NCBI RefSeq assembly: GCF_049532965.1
Contig: NZ_CP186694.1
Location: 186,001 to 250,000, forward strand
Length of the DNA stretch: 64,000 nucleotides
From: Roseateles sp049532965
GTDB lineage: Bacteria; Pseudomonadota; Gammaproteobacteria; Burkholderiales; Burkholderiaceae_C
Reading direction: 5' to 3'
Position 1 is the first letter of the stretch, and every line of letters starts with the position of its first letter. Below the pieces are notes generated by a model. It had not been told where the DNA came from and made no database searches. It saw only the letters and a list, made by a program, of their open reading frames with translations. Positions 49,785 through 59,490 of this stretch are shown piece by piece. The position numbers and the translations under genes were made by a program.

Positions 49785-50738
49785 ATGAAGACTCCGGGCC
49801 AGGACGACGACACCGACGAGAAGCGGCCGATTGTAGAGGCGCATGTGCGACCGGACACCGCCGCGGCGGAGCTGGCGCACTGGCTGCGCACGCCCGCCGG
49901 GCACTACCTGCTCGCGTGGGAGCAGCGCTTCATCGACGCTGCGGTGATCGATTGGTTCGGCTATCACGCCGTACAGCTGGGCTTTCCGCAATTGCACGGA
50001 CTGCGGACCAACCGGATGACGAACCGCTGGTTGGCGCTGGATCATCTGCCGTTCGAGGACACGATGGCCGGGCCACCAATGCCGGGCTTGACGGCGCATC
50101 CGCTGGAGTACCAGCCGGAGCCGCATGCCGAGCCCGCGCCCGGCTGGAACGGCGCGGGCCGGGCGGCGGTGTATTGCGAGTTCGATGCGCTGCCGTTCGA
50201 GTCGAACAGCCTGGACCTGGTGCTGCTGCCGCACACGCTGGAGCAGGCGGCCGATCCACACCGCTGCCTGCGGGAGGTCGAGCGGGTGCTGAGGCCGGAG
50301 GGCCGGGTCGTGATCCTGGGCCTGAATCCGGCCAGCCTGTGGGCGGTGAGGCAGAATCTCGCCCGCGTCAACGGCCGCCTGCTGGGTCGGCCGCCGCGGC
50401 TGTACCTGCCGGAGGAACGCGAGTACATCGGCTACTGGCGGCTGCGTGACTGGTTGCGGCTGCTGTCGTTCGAAGTCGAGCGGGCGCAGTTCGGCTGCTA
50501 CCGGCCGCCGCTGTTGAGCGATCCGTGGCTGGCGCGCTGGCAATGGATTGAGAAGCCGGGCGGCAAGTGGTGGACGGTGCTGGGCGCGCTGTATGGCGTG
50601 ATCGCGATCAAGCGCGTGCATGGCATGCGGCTGATCGGGCTGGCGGCGCGTGGCAAGCAGCGGGTCGCCAAGACAGCGCCCGCGGTCGCGGCGGTGCACC
50701 ATCATCATCACCATCGCGACGATGTCGAGGTCGAGTGA
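49785..50738 (+). CDS. SAM-dependent methyltransferase with natural C-terminal hexahistidine
   Basis: The protein has 317 residues. The Methyltransf_11-like core shows CEFDALPFESNSLDLVLLPH and HRCLREVERVLRPEGRVVIL. Motif I is degenerate, as in the gloB-adjacent YafS-like group. Six consecutive His codons (about residues 306-311, AVHHHHHHRDD) precede an acidic end. The position between gloB and rnhA matches E. coli yafS. Substrate unknown. Confidence 0.88.
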   Translation: MKTPGQDDDTDEKRPIVEAHVRPDTAAAELAHWLRTPAGHYLLAWEQRFIDAAVIDWFGYHAVQLGFPQLHGLRTNRMTNRWLALDHLPFEDTMAGPPMPGLTAHPLEYQPEPHAEPAPGWNGAGRAAVYCEFDALPFESNSLDLVLLPHTLEQAADPHRCLREVERVLRPEGRVVILGLNPASLWAVRQNLARVNGRLLGRPPRLYLPEEREYIGYWRLRDWLRLLSFEVERAQFGCYRPPLLSDPWLARWQWIEKPGGKWWTVLGALYGVIAIKRVHGMRLIGLAARGKQRVAKTAPAVAAVHHHHHHRDDVEVE

Positions 50739-50819
50739 CCTCTTCGCGCGGGCGGGCGATGCCGCGGCGAGTGCCGATCCCTTCTTTCCTGTTGTTCCCT
50801 GAATTTCACGGCTTCATTC

Positions 50820-51308
50820 ATGACCGATACCACCGCTTCCGCCGCTCCCGCTCCTGCCGCTCCAAAGATCGCCAAGCCCAACGTCGTGATCTACACGGAC
50901 GGGGCGTGCAAGGGCAACCCCGGGCCGGGCGGCTGGGGGGCTTGGCTCAAGAGCGGGGACCACGAGAAGGAGTTGTTCGGCGGCGAGCCCAACACGACGA
51001 ACAACCGGATGGAGCTGACGGCGGTGATCGAGGCGCTGACCTCGCTCAAGCGCAGTTGCAACATCGTGATCTACACGGACAGCGAGTACGTGCGCAAGGG
51101 CATGACGGAGTGGATCTCCGGTTGGCAGCGTCGCGGCTGGAAGACGGCCGACGGCAAGCCGGTGAAGAACGCCGAACTGTGGCAGCGCCTGGATGCGCTG
51201 CGCAAGCTGCACACGGTGGAATGGCGCTGGGTCAAGGGCCACGCCGGCGATCCGGGCAATGAGCGCGCGGATGCGCTGGCGAACCGGGGAGTGCTGGTGG
51301 CGAAGTGA
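50820..51308 (+). CDS. rnhA: Ribonuclease HI
   Basis: The protein has 162 residues. The catalytic acidic residues are present in YTDGACKGNPGPGGWGAWL (Asp), NNRMELTAVIEAL (Glu), IYTDSEYVRKG (Asp) and GDPGNERADALA (Asp), with KGHAG as the histidine loop. An Ala/Pro-rich N-terminal extension of about 18 residues precedes the domain. It degrades RNA in RNA-DNA hybrids. It follows the methyltransferase by 81 bp. Confidence 0.97.
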   Translation: MTDTTASAAPAPAAPKIAKPNVVIYTDGACKGNPGPGGWGAWLKSGDHEKELFGGEPNTTNNRMELTAVIEALTSLKRSCNIVIYTDSEYVRKGMTEWISGWQRRGWKTADGKPVKNAELWQRLDALRKLHTVEWRWVKGHAGDPGNERADALANRGVLVAK

Positions 51309-51490
51309 GGGGGGCGTTGCTACAGCGCATAGCCCGCACGCACCGAAGCGGCGACGTTCGGGCTCATGCGATCAGGCTCTCCATGTAGGGAGGGGTGCTG
51401 CACGTTGTCGATGCGATCGATGCGTGGGCTCCACTACACTTCTCCGCCTTCGCTCCCGACCCTCGCGGTTCCCCGCGTTCTCGCCTTGCC

Positions 51491-52012
51491 ATGGACAACC
51501 AACCGCTGATCGACTGGCATTCGATGTTCATGGGCGTGGCCCTGTTGGCCAGCGCCCGATCCAAGGACAGCCGCAAGCGCAATGGCGCGTGCATCGCCAG
51601 CGCGGACTACAAGATCGTCGGGGTCGGCTACAACGGCCTGCCGCGCGGCTGTGACGACAACGACCCCGCCTACTGGTCCGACGACGACAACGATCCCGCC
51701 AACTCCCGGCACAGCTACATCGTCCATGCCGAGGTCAACGCGATCCTCAACTGCGTCGTGCTGCCGCTGACCGGCAGCACCATCTATACGACGCAGTACC
51801 CGTGCCCGCGCTGCGTGCAGTCGATCATCCAGGTGGGCATCCAGCGGGTGGTCTATCTGGAGAAGAAGGATCACCAGGTCGCGCTCAACGCGGCCTCCGC
51901 GAAGATGCTGGCCGATGCTCGCATCGACGTGCAGGCACTCAATGAGCTGGAACTGCGCGCCGCGGTCTGGTGCAACGAGCTGTCGACCTTCATTGCCAAG
52001 CCGCGTCCTTGA
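51491..52012 (+). CDS. dCMP deaminase-like cytidine/deoxycytidylate deaminase
   Basis: The protein has 173 residues. The zinc site has HAEVNAIL (HxE) and PCPRC (PCxxC). The N-terminal WHSMFMGVALLASARSKDS and the RNGACIASADYKIVGVGYNG strand are typical of dCMP deaminases. The expected reaction is dCMP to dUMP for thymidylate synthesis. ATG 51491 gives the family start. Upstream frame extension is not conserved-looking. Confidence 0.9.
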   Translation: MDNQPLIDWHSMFMGVALLASARSKDSRKRNGACIASADYKIVGVGYNGLPRGCDDNDPAYWSDDDNDPANSRHSYIVHAEVNAILNCVVLPLTGSTIYTTQYPCPRCVQSIIQVGIQRVVYLEKKDHQVALNAASAKMLADARIDVQALNELELRAAVWCNELSTFIAKPRP

Positions 52013-52154
52013 GCGGCCATCGTCTGCGCGACCCTCGATCGTCGGGCGGCAACCCCCGCGGGCTGTCGGCGGATCGCATGAACTGGCCTGGAATCGCCCC
52101 GCTTTTCCGGCTCAAGTTCTGGCGCCTGCGATTCATGATCCCGCCCACGCCGAC

Positions 52155-52478
52155 ATGAATCGTTCCGAGGCCGCCATGCTCACCACCATCCCGCCGCACC
52201 TGATGCCCGAAACCGCCCAGGCTCCGTGGGGACTGGTGCCGGATCTCGGCTTGACGGTGGCCGGCACCGCCAGCATGGACGACCTGCTGTTGCTGCAGGA
52301 CCTCATGTCCGGGCATGGCCTCCCGCTGCAGCCGACGCGCATGCTCTACGACCGGCTCTACGCGCTGGACCGCCTGTCCGCCGCGCACGCGCGCGGTGAC
52401 GCGCGGCTGCAGTCGCTGGCGCAGGACCTGTTCGATGCGTACCAGCGACGTGGGGAGTGGATCGGGCTGGTGCACTGA
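52155..52478 (+). CDS. Unrecognised 107-residue protein
   Basis: The protein (MNRSEAAMLTTIPPHLMPET ... SMDDLLLLQDLMSGHGLPLQ ... LAQDLFDAYQRRGEWIGLVH) is soluble and helical. A second in-frame Met at 52176 is an alternative start. It ends 27 bp before a terminator hairpin, which supports it as a real gene. No family recognised. It follows the deaminase gene by 142 bp. Confidence 0.6.
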   Translation: MNRSEAAMLTTIPPHLMPETAQAPWGLVPDLGLTVAGTASMDDLLLLQDLMSGHGLPLQPTRMLYDRLYALDRLSAAHARGDARLQSLAQDLFDAYQRRGEWIGLVH

Positions 52479-52505
52479 GCGGTCGACAGATCCATGGATG
52501 CCGAG

Positions 52506-52534
52506 GAAGGCGCCCACGAGGCGCCTTCTTGCAT
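52506..52534 (+). terminator. Intrinsic terminator after the 107-residue gene
   Basis: A 9-bp perfect stem GAAGGCGCC (52506-52514) / GGCGCCTTC (52520-52528) with a 5-nt loop, followed by TTGCATTT. The remaining bases to 52723 include a 45-codon frame ending at 52663 (LLAKIDRVSAKWNALTKQLN) that could be a small gene or remnant but has no clear start. Confidence 0.65.
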
Positions 52535-52723
52535 TTGGCCCTCCAGGCGACTGCCGCGCCGTTGCTGGCTAAGATCGACCGCGTCAGCGCGAAATGGAAC
52601 GCGTTGACAAAGCAGCTCAACGAGCCGGTCATGCGCCGGCTGCGCGCCGCGCGAAAGGCCTGAGGCCGGAGTCGAATCCGGCCGCAGGCCGGCGTGGCGC
52701 CTCAATCGCCAAGGAGGACCGCC

Positions 52724-52927
52724 ATGATTGCTCCGCGCTCTCCCCGTGATTTCCCACCCGGCCTGCATGGCGGGCTCGAGCACGACGACGAGGACCACCG
52801 CGTCGGCGAAACCGGCCAGCATGGGCCGGAAGGCGATGGCGACATCGACCGGTCTCATCGCGAGCAGCGCGATCGGGAAGACGGCGGCGGTCGGGACAGG
52901 GACGTGCCAGCGGCCCCTCGGCGCTGA
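52724..52927 (+). CDS. Small His/Asp-rich hydrophilic protein
   Basis: The protein has 67 residues preceded by a full Shine-Dalgarno sequence AAGGAGG 6 nt before ATG 52724. It is very polar (GGLEHDDEDHRVGETGQHGP, SHREQRDREDGGGRDRD) and may bind metal or be disordered. No family recognised. The strong ribosome-binding site is the main argument that it is translated. It converges on mltB. Confidence 0.5.
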   Translation: MIAPRSPRDFPPGLHGGLEHDDEDHRVGETGQHGPEGDGDIDRSHREQRDREDGGGRDRDVPAAPRR

Positions 52928-52978
52928 TCCTCGGCGCCCGGTGCGCCGCCGGAGGCCTCGCTCGATGGCGCGACGCGC

Positions 52979-54178
52979 CTAGGTGCCGCTCGCCGCGCTC
53001 GATGCCGGCTCCGGCGTCGTCCCGCTCGTCGCCTTGCGCCAGCTCGCCAGCGTGTTGGCGAACTCGATGACCGCCATCGCGTAATAGCTGCTCTGGTTGT
53101 AGCGCGTCACCGTATAGAAGTTCTGCGTACCGGCGACGTACACCGGCGCGGCGCCGCCCATCTGGAGCTCGATCAGCGCCAGCGGCCCGTTGTGCGCACG
53201 GCCCTGTGGCGAGAGCTGCGCCCCGACCGATTCGAACTGCCGTGCATCCAGCTGCGGCAGCACATCACTGATCAGCAACTGCGCCCGGGCCGCCGTGTCC
53301 GTCGGCACCTGCACCTCGTAGTGCGTCGGCATGCCGCGCTGCCAGCCGTGCTCGCGCAGGAAGTTGGCCACCGAGCCGATCGCGTCCACCGGACTGTTGA
53401 TCAGGTCCACATGGCCGTCGCCATCGAAATCGACCGCGTAGCGCCGCCAACTGCCGGGCATGAACTGGCCCCAGCCCATCGCACCGGCGTACGAGCCCTT
53501 CATCGCCAGCGGATCGAGTCCGTTCTCGCGCGCCAGGATCAGGAACTGGCGCAGTTCCTCGCGGAAGAAGGGGGTGCGATTGCGCGCGCCGGGCGGCAGC
53601 GGCGATGGGTAGTCGAAGCTCAGCGTCGCCAGCGCATCCAGCACGCGGAAGGTCCCCATGATCCGGCCGTAGAAGGTCTCCACGCCGATCACCGACGCGA
53701 TGATCTCCGCCGGCACGCCATAGGAAGCCTCGGCCCGCGCGAGCGCCGCCTCGTGCGTCGCCCAGAAGGCCAGTCCCGCCTGCAGCCGCTGCGGCTCGAC
53801 GAAACGCTGCCGATAAGCCCCCCAGTCCTTCGCCTGCCCCGGCGGCCCCGGCAGGATCAGCCGCTGCACCGCCGGTTGCGGCCGCGCCAGCGCCAGCACG
53901 GCCCGCAGTTCCTCCTGGCGATAACCCAGCGACTCCGCCTGCGCGTCCGCGAAGGCCATCACATCGGCACGATCGCCATACTCCGGCGGCGGAGCGGGCT
54001 TGCGCGCGGGTTTCTTCGCGGCGGACTTTGCCTTCGAGGCCGCATGCGGCCTGGAGGAGGTCTCCGCCATCGCCGGCGCGACGGCGAAGCCGGCCATCAG
54101 CGGCGCGACGGCCATCGAGAGTTGCAGGCAGGAACGGAGGAAGACCCGGCGGGGCGTGGAGCGGCGGACAGCGGTCAT
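52979..54178 (-). CDS. mltB: Lytic murein transglycosylase B
   Basis: The protein has 399 residues. A Tat-like or Sec signal (RRVFLRSCLQLSMAVAPLMA) and a Lys/Ala linker precede the SLT_2 domain: catalytic Glu in IASVIGVETFYGRIMGTF, then SYAGAMGWGQFMPGSWRRYA and DLINSPVDAIGSVANFLREH. It cleaves the glycan strand with formation of 1,6-anhydromuramic acid. The C-terminal end (GTQNFYTVTRYNQSSYYAMA) is standard for MltB. ATG 54178 gives MTAVRRSTPRR. Another start is 9 bp upstream. Confidence 0.94.
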   Translation of the reverse strand: MTAVRRSTPRRVFLRSCLQLSMAVAPLMAGFAVAPAMAETSSRPHAASKAKSAAKKPARKPAPPPEYGDRADVMAFADAQAESLGYRQEELRAVLALARPQPAVQRLILPGPPGQAKDWGAYRQRFVEPQRLQAGLAFWATHEAALARAEASYGVPAEIIASVIGVETFYGRIMGTFRVLDALATLSFDYPSPLPPGARNRTPFFREELRQFLILARENGLDPLAMKGSYAGAMGWGQFMPGSWRRYAVDFDGDGHVDLINSPVDAIGSVANFLREHGWQRGMPTHYEVQVPTDTAARAQLLISDVLPQLDARQFESVGAQLSPQGRAHNGPLALIELQMGGAAPVYVAGTQNFYTVTRYNQSSYYAMAVIEFANTLASWRKATSGTTPEPASSAASGT

Positions 54179-54274
54179 TCGGGGCAATGAGGAGAGGCGG
54201 AACAGTCGAGAGAGGGGGCGCCGGCGCGGCGGATGGTGGCGTCGTGGAATCCGCGAACGGCGCGTCGCCCGGGT

Positions 54275-56338
54275 TCAGCGCGCAAGCGCCTGCCGAAGCT
54301 CGGCGCACTGCGCCGCGAACCGGCGCTGCCATTGTGACGTGGCGGCGGCGAGGTCCTGCCGATAGCGCTGCGCTTCCAATTGCAACAGCGCGTCGGCCAC
54401 CGCGTCCGCCGCGCTGCCGTGGCGCTCGACCACACGCGTCGCCCAGCGGCGCGGGGTCTCGTCGTCGCCCGTCGCAATGCCCAGGCGATCCAGCTCTCGA
54501 CGCACCCGGGCCCGCTGACGGGACCAGGGATCATGCGGCCGGCGCTGCCAGGCGGCCACCGCCGCCCCCGCCAGGGCCACCAGCGCCAACAGTGCGCCCG
54601 CCACCTGACCGAGCGTGGTCCAGTCGGGGTTGTCGAAGCCCAGCCGCTTCAAGAGGCTCATCTGGTCGCCGGTGGAGAAATTCAGCACCGTCTGCTGCCA
54701 GCGGTTGTTCAACCGTTCCCACGCCGTGCGCAGTTCCATCAGCAGACCCGGGCGCCATTGGTCGAGTGCTCCGGCGATTACGCCCGCCGCCGCGCGCAGC
54801 GGCTGGCCTTCGATCCGCTCCGGCGACACCGCGGCCGTCGGATCGGCCCGCTGCCAGCCCGCCGATGGCGACCAGAACTCGGCCCACGCATGCGCTTGGC
54901 TCATGCGCACGATCAGGTCGCCGTCCTGCAGCGTGGAGTCGGCGCCCTGGAACCCGGTCACGATGCGCGCGGGCACGCCCGCCGCCCGCATCAGCACCAC
55001 GTAGGCCGCCGCGAAGTGCTCGCAGAAGCCCAGCTTGCGGTCGAACCAGAACTCGTCGATCGTGTTCGGCGTGGTCTCGCCGTAGATGCCAGGCGCCAGC
55101 GTGTAGCCGAAACCGTCGCTGCGGATGCGCGTGCGCAGTTCGCGGTCGACAGCGGCGGCGCGCGCGTCCTCGTCGAGTGAGGCGAAGCGCTCGCGCAGCG
55201 AGGCGCCCAGCGCGACCGCGCGCGGATTCAAGCCAGGCGGCAAGCTCAGCGCTTCACCGAGCTCGGCGCGTCCGAGCCGCTGGCCCCAGGTCGCGCGCGT
55301 CCAGGCTTCCTGCCGGAAGCGCAGCGGCTCGGCGACCGGCACGGGCACCAGCCAATGGCCCTGCGGCGCACGGGTTGCCGTCAACCGGCCCGCCGGCAAC
55401 TGCGCGCCGGTGGATCCCGGGCTGAACTCCAGCATCGGAATCGCCGTCACGCGCAGCGGCGTCAGCGTGGCCTGATAACGGAACACGGGCCCCGTCAGCC
55501 GCGGCGGGGTCTCCCCGGTCGCCCAGGTCATGCGCGACGCGGTCCAGGTCCTGCCGTCGAAGCGCGTCAGCACCTGGGCGCGGAAATAGAGCTGGCGCTG
55601 CGGCGGTGGCGCGCCGTCGAAGCGCAGCCGCATCGCGATCGTGTCGTCGCCGACCACCTCGGCGAAGGCGCCGAAGCTCATCGAGTCGGACAAGCCGGTG
55701 CGCGCGCCGGCGTCCTTCGGCAGGCTCCACAGCGGCGGAAAGCGCGGGAAGAGCACGAACAGCGCCACCATCACCGGCAGCCCGATCAACGTATTGCGGG
55801 CCGCGATGCGCGCGGCCAGCTTGAGGCTGGGCACCCCCTGCGGCATCTGCGCGAGCACCAGCGCCGACAGCAGCGCCCAGACGCATCCCAGCATCCAGAC
55901 CGCCACCAACGGCGACTGCGAGTACAGGAACTGCGTGAGCACCAGGAAGAAGCCGAGGAAGAAGATGACGAAGGCGTCGCGCCGCGCGCGCAGCTCCAGC
56001 GTCTTGAGCGCCATCAGCATCGCGAGCATCGTGATGCCGGCTTCACGGCCGAGGATGGTCTTGTGCGTGGCCACCGTCAGGCCGATGACCAGCGCGAGCA
56101 CCGCCAGCAGGCTCCATCGGCCCGGCAGGGCCTCGCTGCGCCAGGCCAGCCGGGCGCGCCAGCCGAGCATCGCGGCCGTCAGCAGGCTGCACCACCACGG
56201 CAGATGGCCCGCGTGCGGCAGCAGCGTGGCCGCGATGATGGCGAGCAGGAACAGCGTGTCGCGCGCTTCGCGCGGCAAGGGGCTCCGGGTGCTGCGAGTG
56301 CCACGGCCGAAGCCGGGCAGACCGGGCAGGGCGCTCAT
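54275..56338 (-). CDS. TgpA-type transglutaminase membrane protein
   Basis: The protein has 687 residues. About seven N-terminal membrane helices (including FVIFFLGFFLVLTQFLYSQS) precede a periplasmic transglutaminase-like domain with Cys in KLGFCEHFAAAYVVLM, His in SQAHAWAEFW and Asp in QRADPTAAV. One further helix and a DUF4129-like tail close the protein. It overlaps the DUF58 stop by 4 bp and is the third gene of a MoxR-DUF58-TgpA operon, a known assembly whose substrate is unclear. Confidence 0.93.
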   Translation of the reverse strand: MSALPGLPGFGRGTRSTRSPLPREARDTLFLLAIIAATLLPHAGHLPWWCSLLTAAMLGWRARLAWRSEALPGRWSLLAVLALVIGLTVATHKTILGREAGITMLAMLMALKTLELRARRDAFVIFFLGFFLVLTQFLYSQSPLVAVWMLGCVWALLSALVLAQMPQGVPSLKLAARIAARNTLIGLPVMVALFVLFPRFPPLWSLPKDAGARTGLSDSMSFGAFAEVVGDDTIAMRLRFDGAPPPQRQLYFRAQVLTRFDGRTWTASRMTWATGETPPRLTGPVFRYQATLTPLRVTAIPMLEFSPGSTGAQLPAGRLTATRAPQGHWLVPVPVAEPLRFRQEAWTRATWGQRLGRAELGEALSLPPGLNPRAVALGASLRERFASLDEDARAAAVDRELRTRIRSDGFGYTLAPGIYGETTPNTIDEFWFDRKLGFCEHFAAAYVVLMRAAGVPARIVTGFQGADSTLQDGDLIVRMSQAHAWAEFWSPSAGWQRADPTAAVSPERIEGQPLRAAAGVIAGALDQWRPGLLMELRTAWERLNNRWQQTVLNFSTGDQMSLLKRLGFDNPDWTTLGQVAGALLALVALAGAAVAAWQRRPHDPWSRQRARVRRELDRLGIATGDDETPRRWATRVVERHGSAADAVADALLQLEAQRYRQDLAAATSQWQRRFAAQCAELRQALAR

Positions 56339-57375
56339 GACCGCTCCTGCGCCAGCGCCAGCGCTTCCATGCAGACGCGGAAGTGATCCGGTCCCAGGTC
56401 CGGCACGATGGCCTGGTCGCGCAGCTTCAGGCCGTAGGGCAGGCCTTCTTCCTCGGCCCGCATCACCCAGGCCGCGAGGCGTGACACGCGCTGCTCGAAC
56501 GGCAGGCCTCGCGTCGCGGCCAGGTCCAGCCATTGCTCGCTGGCGCGGCTGCCCAGGCGCTCGCGCACCAGCAGCGCCGCGCCGCCTCCGCCGCTCCCGG
56601 TGGGGGGCTGCGGCTGCGCGAGCGCCAGCGCCGACTTCTTCCACAGGATCTGCCGCGGGGAGTCGCCATGGCGGTAAGGGCGCAGGCCCGGGTCGTCGCC
56701 CAGGCCCGGCTGCCCCTGGCCTTGCGGCAACCCTTCCTCGACGGCGGCCGCCGCCGGCGCGTCGACTTCCGGCGCCGGATACACCCACGCCTGCGCAGCG
56801 GGCCGCCAATAGCTCCAGGTCACGAACAGGCCGAACGGGAACTGCGACTCGACGCGCAGCCGTGGCAACGGATGTCGTCCGCGCGCCGGCAGGCTCAACT
56901 GGACCTGCAACTGGGCATGTCCCTGCGCGGGCACGTCGGCGAAGGCCGTCTCGGCGGCGTTGCCGGAGGCGGCCGCGTCATGGAGCCGCAGGCCCACGCC
57001 GAAGCGCGCGTTGCCCGGGTTGTGCAATCGGATGTCCAGCGTCAGCGGCTGGCCGGCGTAGGCCGGCGGTGGCGTCTTGAGGTCCAGCTTCAGCCCGCGC
57101 AGGTTCTTGTGCGTCGCATGCATCGACGCCAGGCCCGCACCTGCCAGCAGGAACGTCATCAGGTAGCCGAGGCTGAGCTGATCGTTGATCGACGCCAGCA
57201 GCAGCACCAGCAGCGTCGCGACGAAGGCCGCACCCGGCCGGCTCGGCAGGATGTAGAGGTTGCGCTGGGTCAGCGCGGTGGTGTCGCTGGCCGGATGGCG
57301 CGCCTGCCACCAGGCATCCCAACGGCGCCGCCACGGCCAGCGCACCGCGGGTAGCTTCAACGTCGGCAGGCGCAT
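56335..57375 (-). CDS. DUF58 domain protein
   Basis: The protein has 346 residues. Two membrane helices (FVATLLVLLLASINDQLSLG, YLMTFLLAGAGLASMHATHK) precede a beta-rich periplasmic segment and the DUF58/vWA-like region (GLRPYRHGDSPRQILWKKSA). The gene starts 34 bp after the MoxR stop and overlaps the transglutaminase gene by 4 bp. DUF58 proteins work with MoxR AAA+ ATPases, probably in envelope protein maturation. Confidence 0.92.
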   Translation of the reverse strand: MRLPTLKLPAVRWPWRRRWDAWWQARHPASDTTALTQRNLYILPSRPGAAFVATLLVLLLASINDQLSLGYLMTFLLAGAGLASMHATHKNLRGLKLDLKTPPPAYAGQPLTLDIRLHNPGNARFGVGLRLHDAAASGNAAETAFADVPAQGHAQLQVQLSLPARGRHPLPRLRVESQFPFGLFVTWSYWRPAAQAWVYPAPEVDAPAAAAVEEGLPQGQGQPGLGDDPGLRPYRHGDSPRQILWKKSALALAQPQPPTGSGGGGAALLVRERLGSRASEQWLDLAATRGLPFEQRVSRLAAWVMRAEEEGLPYGLKLRDQAIVPDLGPDHFRVCMEALALAQERS

Positions 57376-57409
57376 GGTCGGCTCCGGTCGCGGGAACGCG
57401 GGCGGCCGG

Positions 57410-58363
<954 letters not shown>

Positions 58364-58422
58364 CGGCGCACGATATCGCAGAATCCCGTTCGGTCCGACG
58401 ACGCCAAGCGCATGCCCCGACC

Positions 58423-59376
58423 ATGACCACCGCCTTCATCAGCCACCCCGACTGCCATCGCCACGACATGGGCGCCGGTCATCCGGAATGCCCGCAGCGC
58501 CTGGCCGCAATCGAGGACTGGCTGATCGTCCACGGCATGGACGCGGCGCTGGAACGCCTCGAGGCGCTCCCGGCCGAGCTCAAGGCGCTCGAGCGCGCGC
58601 ACTCGGCCCGCTATGTCGCGGAACTCAAGTCGGAGCTGGAGGCGCTCGCGCAGCAGGCTCGCCAGGGCGTGGCCAATCCGGTGAAGGCGCTCGATCCGGA
58701 CACCTGCGCCAATGCCCACACCTGGTCAGCCGCGCTGCATGCGGCCGGTGCGGCGGTGCAGGCCACGGACCTGGTCCTCGACGGCCGGGCGGAGAACGCG
58801 TTCTGCGCCGTCCGCCCGCCCGGTCATCACGCCACGCGCGACCAGGCGATGGGCTTCTGCTTCTTCAACAACGTGGCGGTGGCCGCCCGCCATGCGCTCG
58901 ACGTGCGCGGCCTGGACCGCGTGGCGGTCGTGGACTTCGACGTCCACCACGGCAACGGCACCGAGGACATCCTGGCCGGCGACGATCGCGTGCTGATGGT
59001 CAGCATCTTCCAGGACCCGCTGTACCCGTACTCCGGCACCGAGCCCAAGGGCGCCAACATGCTGAACGTGCCGGTGCCGCCGTACACCCGCGGCCCGGAG
59101 GTGCGCGAGATGATCGAGTCCCTGTGGATGCCCGCGCTGGAGCGTTTCCGGCCGCAGATGGTCTTCGTCTCCGCCGGCTTCGACGCGCACCGCGACGACG
59201 ACCTGGCGCAACTGGGGCTGGTCGAGGCCGACTACGAATGGATCACGCTGCGCATCATGGACGTGGCCCGCCGCCACGCGAAGGGCCGCATCGTGTCCTG
59301 CCTCGAAGGCGGCTACGAGCTTGGTGCGCTGGCGCGCAGCGTCGGCGTCCACCTGCGGACGCTGGCCGGCGTCTGA
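58423..59376 (+). CDS. Histone-deacetylase-family amidohydrolase
   Basis: The protein has 317 residues. The zinc and charge-relay residues are in VRPPGHHATRDQAMGFCFF, VVDFDVHHGNGTEDILAG and VFVSAGFDAHRDDDLAQLG, as in bacterial HDAC-like amidohydrolases (AcuC/ApaH-type). Likely substrates are acetylated polyamines or short acyl amides. The start (MTTAFISHPDCHRHDMGAGH) is the usual one. The MscS gene follows by 114 bp. Confidence 0.93.
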   Translation: MTTAFISHPDCHRHDMGAGHPECPQRLAAIEDWLIVHGMDAALERLEALPAELKALERAHSARYVAELKSELEALAQQARQGVANPVKALDPDTCANAHTWSAALHAAGAAVQATDLVLDGRAENAFCAVRPPGHHATRDQAMGFCFFNNVAVAARHALDVRGLDRVAVVDFDVHHGNGTEDILAGDDRVLMVSIFQDPLYPYSGTEPKGANMLNVPVPPYTRGPEVREMIESLWMPALERFRPQMVFVSAGFDAHRDDDLAQLGLVEADYEWITLRIMDVARRHAKGRIVSCLEGGYELGALARSVGVHLRTLAGV

Positions 59377-59490
59377 GTCCGCGGCCGCAGTCCGAGTCGA
59401 GTCCCTGTCCGCGATCGGGGCGGCCGTTCCAGGCAGTCCCGTCCACTCACCGTTTCCCATTGAACGTCCGGCCGTGAGCCGGTTGCTGTC

